From an uncultured Candidatus Saccharibacteria bacterium (GTDB lineage: Bacteria; Patescibacteriota; Saccharimonadia; Saccharimonadales; UBA4665): a stretch of DNA of 12,971 bases. The notes below the pieces were generated by a model, which made no database searches, was not told the DNA's origin, and saw only the letters and a program-made list of their open reading frames with translations. A program made the position numbers and the translations under genes. Shown piece after piece: positions 1-5,807 of the stretch; the first letter of the stretch is position 1, and the number at the start of each line of letters is the position of its first letter. The DNA is taken from contig CALKHY010000010.1 of the NCBI GenBank assembly GCA_937988795.1, positions 1 to 12,971 on the forward strand, written 5' to 3'.

Positions 1-787
1 ATGGGAAGTAGAACGGCTGGGTCTTGATCTCGATGTCCTGGCGGAAGTAATCCTGCAGAAAGGTCTTGAGCGTGGCCATGAGGTGGCCGGCGTGGATACC
101 TTTGTCGACGTAAATGCCCTCGAACTGGTAGAACGTGTGCTCGTGACGGGCGTCGAGGTCTTCATTGCGGAAGACACGGTCGGGCACCAGCACGGCGATC
201 GGCCGACCTTCGTCCAGGTTGCCTTTGTATTTTTGAATCAGGCGGTTTTGCATGGTGGAGGTGTGGGCGGGCGCGATGAATTGCTTGCCGGTTTTGTCGG
301 TTTCGACGGTCATGAAAGTGTCGTAGTCGTCGCGTGCCGGGTGGCCTTCGGGGAAGTTGAGGCTGGTGAACATGTGGTAGTCATCGTCCAGCTCGCGCGA
401 TTCTTCGATGACGAAGCCCATGCGGTAAAAGATGTCAGCAATCTTTTCGATCTCGGTCATCAGCGGGTGGCGGCTGCCGTGGTCGCTCGAAAGCAACTTT
501 GGCCGCTTATCTGCTGACACGTTGATATCAAACGGCGCGGTGACGTCGATCGGCGGCAATGCCTCGGCCTGCTCCTGGTGCGCCGCAACCATCTGCTCCA
601 GATCGGCCTTGAGCGCGTTAATCTCCTTGCCGAACGCCCCGCGCTCCTCTGGCGGCAAGGTCGGAATTTCGGCATACAGCGCCTTCAGCTCAACGGCCTT
701 CAAAATCTCAGCCTTGTTTTCCAACTCCTCAAAACGCTTCTTAAGCGTCTCGGCAACTTCAGCAACACGGGAATTTTGGTAACTCAT
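1..787 (-). CDS. pheS: Phenylalanyl-tRNA synthetase alpha subunit, N-terminal part (truncated by window edge)
   Basis: Catalytic subunit of the cytoplasmic heterotetrameric enzyme that charges tRNA-Phe with phenylalanine using ATP. The minus strand is open from the ATG at 787 to the window edge, giving 262 codons without a stop. Residues 1-90 form the charged N-terminal coiled-coil arm, beginning MSYQNSRVAEVAETLKKRF. The class II catalytic core follows, with HPL, the NFPEGHPARDDYDTF segment, an APAHTSTMQNR segment and the motif-2-like DRVFRNEDLDARHEHTFYQFEG. These match PheS in order and spacing. The C-terminal third, with motif 3, lies outside the window, and pheT would be expected beyond it. 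The start is preceded by an extended -10 box and no Shine-Dalgarno sequence. The family call is secure. Confidence 0.96.
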   Translation of the reverse strand, partial: MSYQNSRVAEVAETLKKRFEELENKAEILKAVELKALYAEIPTLPPEERGAFGKEINALKADLEQMVAAHQEQAEALPPIDVTAPFDINVSADKRPKLLSSDHGSRHPLMTEIEKIADIFYRMGFVIEESRELDDDYHMFTSLNFPEGHPARDDYDTFMTVETDKTGKQFIAPAHTSTMQNRLIQKYKGNLDEGRPIAVLVPDRVFRNEDLDARHEHTFYQFEGIYVDKGIHAGHLMATLKTFLQDYFRQDIEIKTQPFYFP

Positions 788-796
788 CTTACATCA

Positions 797-826
797 ATTA
801 TAGCAAACCCCCAATCCCACTGTACA
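797..826 (-). promoter_or_regulatory. pheS promoter with extended -10, near-leaderless
   Basis: Reading the minus strand, TGC followed by a perfect TATAAT occupies 805-797 and the pheS ATG is at 787. Only nine bases separate box and start codon, so transcription should begin within about three bases of the ATG. A weak -35 match, TGTACA (826-821, spacer 18), is supplied by the hairpin of the adjacent transposon end. No Shine-Dalgarno sequence is present. Promoter role is inferred. Confidence 0.55.
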
Positions 827-849
827 AGGAACGTCCTTGTACAGTGGGA
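815..849. repeat. Terminal hairpin repeat of the Y1 transposon, pheS side
   Basis: The 12-base arms ACTGTACAAGGA and TCCTTGTACAGT (819-830 and 834-845) flank a three-base loop ACG. At this copy four more base pairs (TCCC/GGGA, 815-818 and 846-849) extend the stem to 16 pairs. Bases 819-846 are identical and in the same orientation to 1530-1557. It lies six bases beyond the transposase stop codon and just upstream of the pheS promoter. It could be the 3' end recognised by the transposase and could also slow transcription leaving the transposase gene, though no T-run follows. Confidence 0.85.
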
Positions 850-855
850 GTGCGA

Positions 856-1518
856 TTAGTGGTCGGCAAGCATATCTTTTATTTCTTTCAATTGATTGCG
901 GTACGGAATGTAATCATCATGGAATTTTTGGTACTCTTTCATATCCTTAAAGTTAGCGGTGATTATTTGAGGCTTTATCCACACAGCTTCTGCGACGCCG
1001 ACATGAAAACGATAACTCGAGTACTCGTAGCTCTTATATTCTTTGCCAATATCCAAGGGGTTAAGATGTATGTAGCGGCTAATGTGCTGCCAGTACGCCT
1101 CCGAATCAATGGACTTTGCCTTATATCTTCCTTGGAATAATGCTCCGTCGCGCTTGTATCGCTTGTTAAAGTAAACGCTATAGCCTGTCGCAACTGATCT
1201 CATTAGTCTCGTAATTCCATCTTGCGCGTGCTGATAGAGGAGTAAGTGAAAATGATTAGGCATGAGGCAGAAAGCCACCAGCTCGACATCTTCGACAAGA
1301 TTGAGCCTTCGCATATTAAACCGCTGAGCGTCGGAGAGTAGAGATGTGTCAATCTCTGCCCCTTCGCTTTCTTTCGGTGATAGCGCATATTTCAGAAAGC
1401 TCAGGAATACAGCATAATCACGCTCATCGCAAAAAATAATACGCTTCTCGACACCCCTGTTGTATACATGATACATGCACTCGGGCTCAAACTGCTTAAT
1501 CGCGTTCTTCGCAGGCAT
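856..1518 (-). CDS. REP-associated-type Y1 tyrosine transposase (HUH, PF01797-like)
   Basis: A 220-residue single-domain HUH transposase expected to nick and rejoin single-stranded DNA through a 5'-phosphotyrosine. Visible signatures are YHVYNRG near residue 16, the HUH metal-binding motif LMPNHFHLLL (His89, His91), a helix TGYSVYFNKRY containing candidate nucleophiles Tyr113 and Tyr116, then GALFQGRYK and the RAYT-type YIHLNP at about 149-154. The gene is complete and shows no frameshift, so the element may still be active. A GGAGGT lies only one base before the ATG at 1518, which is too close for normal Shine-Dalgarno use; no better in-frame start keeps the YHVYNRG region. It reads toward pheS. 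Family call is firm; whether it is a domesticated RAYT or an active IS200 relative is not decided by the sequence. Confidence 0.93.
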   Translation of the reverse strand: MPAKNAIKQFEPECMYHVYNRGVEKRIIFCDERDYAVFLSFLKYALSPKESEGAEIDTSLLSDAQRFNMRRLNLVEDVELVAFCLMPNHFHLLLYQHAQDGITRLMRSVATGYSVYFNKRYKRDGALFQGRYKAKSIDSEAYWQHISRYIHLNPLDIGKEYKSYEYSSYRFHVGVAEAVWIKPQIITANFKDMKEYQKFHDDYIPYRNQLKEIKDMLADH

Positions 1519-1529
1519 ACCTCCAGTCT

Positions 1530-1557
1530 ACTGTACAAGGAACGTCCTTGTACAGTG
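1530..1557. repeat. Terminal hairpin repeat of the Y1 transposon, yajQ side
   Basis: Second copy of the hairpin, with the same 12-base arms (1530-1541 and 1545-1556), the same ACG loop in the same orientation, plus one further identical base. Here the flanking bases do not extend the stem, so the shared unit is 28 bases. It lies 12 bases upstream of the transposase start and ends immediately before the -10 box of yajQ. Confidence 0.85.
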
Positions 1558-1573
1558 TGTTAAAATTTTTGTG
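1558..1573 (+). promoter_or_regulatory. yajQ extended -10, leaderless GTG start
   Basis: TGT followed by TAAAAT (1561-1566) is a good extended -10 element. Six bases later comes the GTG at 1573, exactly where transcription should begin, and no Shine-Dalgarno sequence exists between. The -35 region is occupied by the transposon hairpin and offers no match. The extended -10 may therefore carry promoter activity alone. Confidence 0.5.
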
Positions 1574-2073
1574 TGGCACAGTTGTTTTCGTTTGATGTTG
1601 TGAGTGAGTATGACAAGGCGGAGATGAACAACGTCTTCGACCAGGCGCAGCGCGAGATGGCGAACCGGTACGACTTTAAAGGTACGCCGGCGGCGATCGA
1701 GTGGCTCAATAACGACAAAACGGGCATTAAGGTGACGGGCAACGGAGAATGGCAGATTGACGCCATACTTGATATTGTGCGTAAAAAACTCGCCGCCCGG
1801 AACCAAAGTCAGAAAGTCCTGGATACAAGCAAAGAGATTGTCGAAAGCAACCTCAAGACTACCAAAGAGGTGCCATTCAAGCGCGGCCTCGACCAGGAAA
1901 AGGCTAAGAAAATTACAAGCCTCATCCGCGAGAAATTCCCGAAGGTCAAAACCCAAATCCAGGGCGACGCCGTCCGTGTGATGAGCAGCAGTAAAGACGA
2001 ACTCCAAGCTGTTATTCAACTACTCAAAAGCCAAGATTTCGACTTTCCGCTGAGCTTTACCAACTACCGCTAA
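1573..2073 (+). CDS. yajQ: YajQ family (UPF0234) nucleotide-binding protein
   Basis: A 166-residue protein aligning over its whole length with the YajQ/UPF0234 family (about 163 residues in E. coli). The family folds as two RRM-like ferredoxin domains; some members bind tRNA, GTP or cyclic di-GMP, and cellular roles remain poorly defined. Family hallmarks are FSFDVVSEYDKAEMNN at the N-terminus, NRYDFKG near residue 32, the central KRGLDQEKAKKI, IQGDAVRVMSSSKDELQAVI and the terminal DFPLSFTNYR. The GTG start places the family N-terminus correctly; no ATG is available nearby. It is divergent from pheS, with the transposon inserted in the space between, 16 bases from this start. It converges with the PspC gene, leaving 15 bases between the two stops. 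Confidence 0.94.
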   Translation: MAQLFSFDVVSEYDKAEMNNVFDQAQREMANRYDFKGTPAAIEWLNNDKTGIKVTGNGEWQIDAILDIVRKKLAARNQSQKVLDTSKEIVESNLKTTKEVPFKRGLDQEKAKKITSLIREKFPKVKTQIQGDAVRVMSSSKDELQAVIQLLKSQDFDFPLSFTNYR

Positions 2074-2088
2074 CCACCTGCCAACGAC

Positions 2089-3156
2089 TTAGGGCCGGTG
2101 ATCCGGCTCAACAATAATGTTGTCGTTTCCTCCGCGGAAGCACAAGTTAAACATGTGGACATAACCTCTATTGCAACGCTCAGAAGGCGTTTGTTGCGCG
2201 TTATGCACCCTATCTGCTATTCGCGGTGCTGCGTCAAAGGCCAGAGCTGCCCCCACGCCGCCAAACGCAGCTAAAAGCACAATCAAAGCGCCAATAGCCC
2301 AACCCGGCAATGGCCAGCGGCATGTAATCAACGCCATGCCTGCCGCAAGCACAAAGACAGTTATGATCGCCAAGAATAAAAGGATAGAGACTAATGCCAT
2401 TACTTCCAGTGTGCCTATCGGAAAGACGACAGCTTCGTTCACGGTCATGCCGTTAAGAAGTAGGTATATCCCGGCTGTCACGAGCAGGGCTAGCATCGCC
2501 ACCGCCCCGGTGATGGTGGCCACGCCCGCGGTGGCCAGAAACACTTTTAAAACGGCATTGATCGCTTTTCCGGCAGTATTCGTCGCTCGCTCAGCCGTGC
2601 CTTTTACGTCTGCGCGCTCAACAACTTCTTTGAGCGCCTCAACGGTGACAGGTTTGCCCTGCATTTGCAAGCGCTCGCTGGCTGTCTTGGCCTCCGGCAC
2701 GATCAGCCAGAGAACAATGTATATCAGAATGCCACTGGCGCCGGCAAAGGTTAGCAGAACGAACGCTAAACGAACCCATACCGGATCGATGCCAAAATAT
2801 TTGCCGATGCCAGCGGCCACGCCGGCGATCATCGCATCCTGGGTATCGCGGAAGAGGCGCTTTGGCGCGGTCGCACCCTCTTGCTTTGGCGCTTCATCCG
2901 CGGCGTCGCCAAAGTCACCCGGCTCACCCAGCTGCTCTTTCAGATACTCAATGTCTTTGAGTAGCACGACCTTGTCGCCACTGATGCCGCGCTCGGTGAG
3001 CAGCTCGGCCATGCGCGCCTCAACCTCTTCGATCGCCTCGTCAGTATCGCCCATATGGTGCTTAATCGCTCGCAAATATTCCTTGAGCGCGCTATAAGCA
3101 TCAACCGAAATGGTAAACGGCTGCCTGCCTAAATGAATTTTCGTTATCTCGTTCAT
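2089..3156 (-). CDS. PspC-domain multi-pass membrane protein
   Basis: A 355-residue membrane protein. Residues 1-80 are a soluble region (HLGRQPFTISVDAYSALKEYL, EEVEARMAELL) like the N-terminal segment found before PspC domains in other bacteria. Residues 100-155 are a PspC domain: LFRDTQDAMIAGVAAGIGKY, FGIDPVWVRL and the hydrophobic helix ending LWLIVPEA. Three further hydrophobic segments lie at about 203-234, 249-278 and 284-308. The C-terminal tail carries Cys328 and Cys339 and may be exterior. PspC proteins sense or respond to envelope stress in proteobacteria; this role is only presumed here. The ATG overlaps the stop of the upstream PadR gene as TAATG, so the two are coupled in translation, and PadR is the likely regulator. 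Domain call is firm; function is open. Confidence 0.9.
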   Translation of the reverse strand: MNEITKIHLGRQPFTISVDAYSALKEYLRAIKHHMGDTDEAIEEVEARMAELLTERGISGDKVVLLKDIEYLKEQLGEPGDFGDAADEAPKQEGATAPKRLFRDTQDAMIAGVAAGIGKYFGIDPVWVRLAFVLLTFAGASGILIYIVLWLIVPEAKTASERLQMQGKPVTVEALKEVVERADVKGTAERATNTAGKAINAVLKVFLATAGVATITGAVAMLALLVTAGIYLLLNGMTVNEAVVFPIGTLEVMALVSILLFLAIITVFVLAAGMALITCRWPLPGWAIGALIVLLAAFGGVGAALAFDAAPRIADRVHNAQQTPSERCNRGYVHMFNLCFRGGNDNIIVEPDHRP

Positions 3157-3509
3157 TACCTCTCCTTTTCCAGCTTATTAATGGTTGCATTGAGACGCTT
3201 GTATGTCTCCCCCAGCCCTGCGAGCAGCTCCTGTCCGGCATCGCTCAGCCAGTAGTATTTGCGTGGCGGTCCCTGTTCGGACTCTTGCCACTCGTAACAA
3301 AGCAGCCCATCGCGCGCCAAGCGGTTAAGCAACGGGTAGAGCGTGCCCTCTACTACGATCAGCTCTGCATCGCGCAGCGCACGGATAATGTCCGAGCTGT
3401 ACACCTTACCGTACTTACACAGAAGCAGCACGCAGTACACCAGCATACCTTTGCGCATCTGCGTTTCGGCCTGGGCTAGCATCAACTGCTCATTACTATT
3501 TTCTTTCAT
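3156..3509 (-). CDS. PadR-family transcriptional regulator
   Basis: A 117-residue PadR-type winged-helix protein. Residues 18-100 carry the family pattern: MLVYCVLLLCKYGKVYSSDI (first helices), VVEGTLYPLLNRLARDGLL (recognition helix with the typical GTLYPLL) and GPPRKYYWLSDAGQELL (wing and following helix). A short C-terminal helix would serve dimerisation. PadR proteins are mostly repressors that control an adjacent membrane protein or transporter. That matches the arrangement here, where the last base of its stop codon is the first base of the pspC-domain gene. A TTGACA -35 element and a palindrome overlapping the -10 region lie directly upstream, suggesting autoregulation. The inducing signal is unknown. 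Confidence 0.92.
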   Translation of the reverse strand: MKENSNEQLMLAQAETQMRKGMLVYCVLLLCKYGKVYSSDIIRALRDAELIVVEGTLYPLLNRLARDGLLCYEWQESEQGPPRKYYWLSDAGQELLAGLGETYKRLNATINKLEKER

Positions 3510-3513
3510 AAGC

Positions 3514-3546
3514 TACCATGTTATACAAGGTACTTTGTTTTGTCAA
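3514..3546 (-). promoter_or_regulatory. Promoter and candidate PadR operator
   Basis: On the minus strand a perfect TTGACA (3546-3541) is followed after 15 bases by TATAAC (3525-3520), or after 17 bases by TAACAT. The -10 region is covered by an inverted repeat, TACCATG and CAAGGTA (3514-3520 and 3526-3532) around a five-base centre, with one mismatched pair. It contains ATGT and ACA half-site elements like those of PadR operators. Predicted transcription begins about four bases before the ATG at 3509. An autoregulatory role is inferred. Confidence 0.45.
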
Positions 3547-3564
3547 TACTCCTTTCTCATTCTA

Positions 3565-3687
3565 ATGGTATTGGACTACTCTTCTTACAAAGACTACCGG
3601 ACTGCGCGTACCCTCTATCTGGCATTCAAATACGCCTATCAAGTAACCCTGCCGAGCGATCATGGCAGCGGTTTTCTTGTATACTAA
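3565..3687 (+). CDS. Possible 40-residue small ORF upstream of the glycosidase
   Basis: A short open frame beginning MVLDYSSYKDYRT and ending GSGFLVY fills most of the space between the PadR promoter and the glycosidase gene. It stops four bases before the glycosidase ATG, and its last codons contain the TATACT box proposed for that gene. I do not recognise the peptide, and no Shine-Dalgarno sequence or -10 box precedes it. Tyrosine- and aromatic-rich composition is unusual for a chance frame, but the evidence for translation is weak; it may simply be an open stretch of intergenic DNA. Confidence 0.2.
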   Translation: MVLDYSSYKDYRTARTLYLAFKYAYQVTLPSDHGSGFLVY

Positions 3688-3692
3688 AGTCA
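3680..3692 (+). promoter_or_regulatory. -10 box of the glycosidase gene, leaderless
   Basis: TATACT at 3680-3685 ends six bases before the ATG at 3692, so the predicted first transcribed base is the start codon itself. There is no Shine-Dalgarno sequence and no convincing -35 element. This supports starting the protein at 3692, not at the upstream in-frame ATG at 3662, which would lie before the transcript begins. Confidence 0.45.
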
Positions 3693-5041
3693 TGAGCACA
3701 AACAGCGACGCGCTTGACGCCGCCAAGGAAGTGTTAGCTAAAAATGACCGGGGGGCATACACCGTTCCGGCCGAACCATATCCGCACCAGTGGCTATGGG
3801 ACAGCTGCTTTATCGCCATTGGCCTAAGACACCTCGACATTGATCGTGCCAAGATGGAAATTTTGAGCTTGCTGCGCGGCCAGTGGTCGAACGGCATGAT
3901 ACCGCACATTATCTTGAGTCGCGGCCGCCAGTACCGGCACGACCAAAACTACTGGCGCAGCTGGGTCAGCCCATTCGCGCCAGACAAGATAAAAACCAGC
4001 GGCATCACGCAACCGCCCATGCTGGCCGAAGCCATCGTGCGCGTCGGTGAGAAGCTACCTACTACCGAACGCCGCAGCTGGTACCGCCAGGTTTGGCCCA
4101 GCCTCCTTGCCTACCACCAGTGGCTCTATCGCGAGCGCGACCCGCACGGCGAAGGGTTGGTGCTCCAAATCCACCCCTGGGAGACGGGTCTCGACAACAA
4201 CCCGGCCTGGATGAGCGAAATGCAAAACCATCTCCTGCCGGCCTGGATCCGCATCGTAAAAGCCACAAAACTGGACTACGTAATTGGCCTGTTCCGGCGC
4301 GACACGCGCAAAATCCCGCACGGGCAGCGCCTCTCCACCATCGAAGCGCTCGCCCTGTTCGACGCCCAGCGCCGCCTGCGCCGCAAAGCATATAACAGCG
4401 CCGCAATCCTGAGCCACTCGCTCTTTGCCATCGAAGACCTGGCATTCAACTCCATTCTCGTCCGCGCCAACGAACATCTGCTCGACATTGCCCAAACCAT
4501 CCGAGCCGACGTGCCGAAAGACCTGCGTGCAAGCATGCAGCTAACTGTTGAAGCCTTCGAGCAGCTCTGGGACCCATACACCGAAATGTATTACTCGCGC
4601 GACTTTGTCACCCACCGCTTGCTCAAGGAGCCGACTATCGCCAGCCTGCTGCCGCTGTACGCCGGCTGCATCAGCAAGGAACGCGCCGCCGCACTCGTTA
4701 AACTCATCGAAAACGAGCACATGTTCGGCCCGGCCCACCCGGTGCCCAGCACGCCGCTCAACTCGCCGTGGTTTGATCCCGAACGTTATTGGCAAGGCCC
4801 AACATGGTTTAATACCAACTGGCTGATCATCGACGGCCTCAAGCGCTACGGCTACCGCCACCACGCCGAAGCGCTGATCGAAAGCATGCTAGAGCTCATT
4901 AAAGACCACGGCTGTTACGAATACTTTAACCCGATAACCGGCGAGCCGCTCGGCGCTCCTAACTTCAGCTGGACTGCCGCGCTGACAATCGATCTGATTG
5001 CGCCACCAAAGGAGAAAATTAAGAAAGATGTACCGAAATAA
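3692..5041 (+). CDS. GH63/MGH1-like (alpha/alpha)6-barrel glycoside hydrolase
   Basis: A 449-residue protein of the glycosidase clan that includes mannosylglycerate/glucosylglycerate hydrolases, trehalase-like enzymes and the GH63 C-terminal domain. It has no signal peptide or membrane segment, so it should act in the cytoplasm, perhaps on a compatible solute or storage oligosaccharide. Family landmarks: WLWDSCF (34-40), HPWETGLDNNPAW (161-173) with Asp168 as candidate general acid, YWQGPTWFNTNWLI (366-379), and a C-terminal segment with YEYF (409-412, Glu410 as candidate base) followed by NFSWTAA (424-430). The order and spacing match MGH1-type hydrolases. The substrate cannot be read from sequence. 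The next gene starts inside the last 14 bases, so both are probably one operon. Confidence 0.85.
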   Translation: MSTNSDALDAAKEVLAKNDRGAYTVPAEPYPHQWLWDSCFIAIGLRHLDIDRAKMEILSLLRGQWSNGMIPHIILSRGRQYRHDQNYWRSWVSPFAPDKIKTSGITQPPMLAEAIVRVGEKLPTTERRSWYRQVWPSLLAYHQWLYRERDPHGEGLVLQIHPWETGLDNNPAWMSEMQNHLLPAWIRIVKATKLDYVIGLFRRDTRKIPHGQRLSTIEALALFDAQRRLRRKAYNSAAILSHSLFAIEDLAFNSILVRANEHLLDIAQTIRADVPKDLRASMQLTVEAFEQLWDPYTEMYYSRDFVTHRLLKEPTIASLLPLYAGCISKERAAALVKLIENEHMFGPAHPVPSTPLNSPWFDPERYWQGPTWFNTNWLIIDGLKRYGYRHHAEALIESMLELIKDHGCYEYFNPITGEPLGAPNFSWTAALTIDLIAPPKEKIKKDVPK

Positions 5042-5807
5042 TTCCTACCGGTCGCCCAACACAAAATCAAGAGGCTGGATTGCCGTCGTTGCCGTCCTGC
5101 TTATCCTAGTAGCCATCATCATCGGCGGGTTTTTGATCGTGCAAAACAAAAGCAAAGACGGGAGTGAGCCAACAAAACCTACAGAACAAGCTAACGGGTT
5201 CGACAAGAACCGCTTTTCGCTGAGCGACCCGACGAGCCCCTGGCTGGTCGTTAACAAACAGCGGCCACTCAGCCCTAAAGAATATGAACCGGCAGATCTC
5301 CGCACGCCGAACATGAGCGTTGAATCCGCCGAGATGCGCGTAAACGGCCAGACCGCAGCAGCACTCGAAGCGCTCGATGCCGCCGCCAAACAAGCTGGCA
5401 TCAATCTGATCGTGGCCAGTGCCTACCGCTCGTACGACGACCAAGTTCGCACCTACCAAAGCATGGTCAACGGCTACGGCCAGACCGAGGCCGATCGCCA
5501 GAGTGCCCGCCCCGGACATTCCGAACACCAAACCGGCTGGGCGGTTGACTTGGGCGCCGCGAACGACACCTCATGCCGCCTGGAAATCTGTTTTGCTGAC
5601 ACGCCCGAGGGCAAATGGCTGGCCGCGAACGCTTACAAGTTCGGCTTCATTATCCGCTATCCCGAAGGCAAAGAGCACATCACGGGCTATTCTTACGAGC
5701 CCTGGCACCTCCGCTACGTCGGCACGGAGCTAGCCGAAGAAATGCACCGTACCGGCACAGCCACGCTCGAAGAATTCTTTAACCTCCCTGCGGCGCCCAC
5801 GTACTAG
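5028..5807 (+). CDS. Membrane-anchored VanY-type D-alanyl-D-alanine carboxypeptidase
   Basis: A 259-residue zinc peptidase (peptidase M15B, VanY/PF02557) expected to remove the terminal D-alanine from peptidoglycan stem peptides outside the membrane. Residues 16-38 form one membrane helix after a short basic N-terminus. A linker reaches to about residue 60. The catalytic domain shows SAYRSYDDQ (131-138), SEHQTGWAVD (165-174; zinc ligands His167 and Asp174) and EPWHLR (224-229; catalytic Glu224, ligand His227). Cys183 and Cys188 could form a disulfide. The domain is complete. The ATG at 5028 is preferred because it precedes the anchor normally and has GGAG 13 bases before it; it lies in another frame within the end of the glycosidase gene. 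The last 29 bases overlap the convergent lipoprotein gene. Confidence 0.93.
   Translation: MYRNNSYRSPNTKSRGWIAVVAVLLILVAIIIGGFLIVQNKSKDGSEPTKPTEQANGFDKNRFSLSDPTSPWLVVNKQRPLSPKEYEPADLRTPNMSVESAEMRVNGQTAAALEALDAAAKQAGINLIVASAYRSYDDQVRTYQSMVNGYGQTEADRQSARPGHSEHQTGWAVDLGAANDTSCRLEICFADTPEGKWLAANAYKFGFIIRYPEGKEHITGYSYEPWHLRYVGTELAEEMHRTGTATLEEFFNLPAAPTY

Larger units (their letters stand above)
815..1557 (-). mobile_element. IS200/RAYT-like single-gene transposon flanked by identical hairpins
   Basis: A roughly 740-base unit consists of one HUH/Y1 transposase gene and, within 12 bases of each gene end, an identical 28-base hairpin repeat in direct orientation. This is the arrangement of IS200/IS605-type elements and of REP-associated transposases, which recognise subterminal hairpins in single-stranded DNA and make no target duplication. 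No TnpB or other cargo is present. The interior looks more AT-rich than the flanking genes, which fits recent arrival. The exact cleavage sites cannot be set without an empty-site sequence, so the outer bounds are those of the hairpins. Confidence 0.8.

Noticed and set aside
815..1557. Reading the two 28-base repeats as a target-site duplication or a two-unit CRISPR
   Set aside because: Y1 transposons do not duplicate targets, a 28-base duplication that is itself a perfect hairpin fits element ends better, and the 680-base interval with a gene is not a spacer.
2171..3097. Long plus-strand open frame (308 codons) opposite the PspC gene
   Set aside because: Its product is a low-complexity Ser/Ala/Thr/Pro-rich string without domains, while the opposite strand encodes a clear PspC protein coupled to PadR.
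3662..3691. Upstream glycosidase start at 3662
   Set aside because: The ten additional codons cover the -10 box and the region before it; the family N-terminus is satisfied from 3692.
4055..4495. Minus-strand frames inside the glycosidase gene
   Set aside because: The plus-strand glycosidase motifs run without a break through this region; the reverse frames arise from GC-rich codons.
4998..5027. TTG start for the carboxypeptidase at 4998
   Set aside because: An ATG at 5028 gives a normal short basic leader before the membrane helix; the extra ten residues lie wholly within the glycosidase reading region and add nothing.
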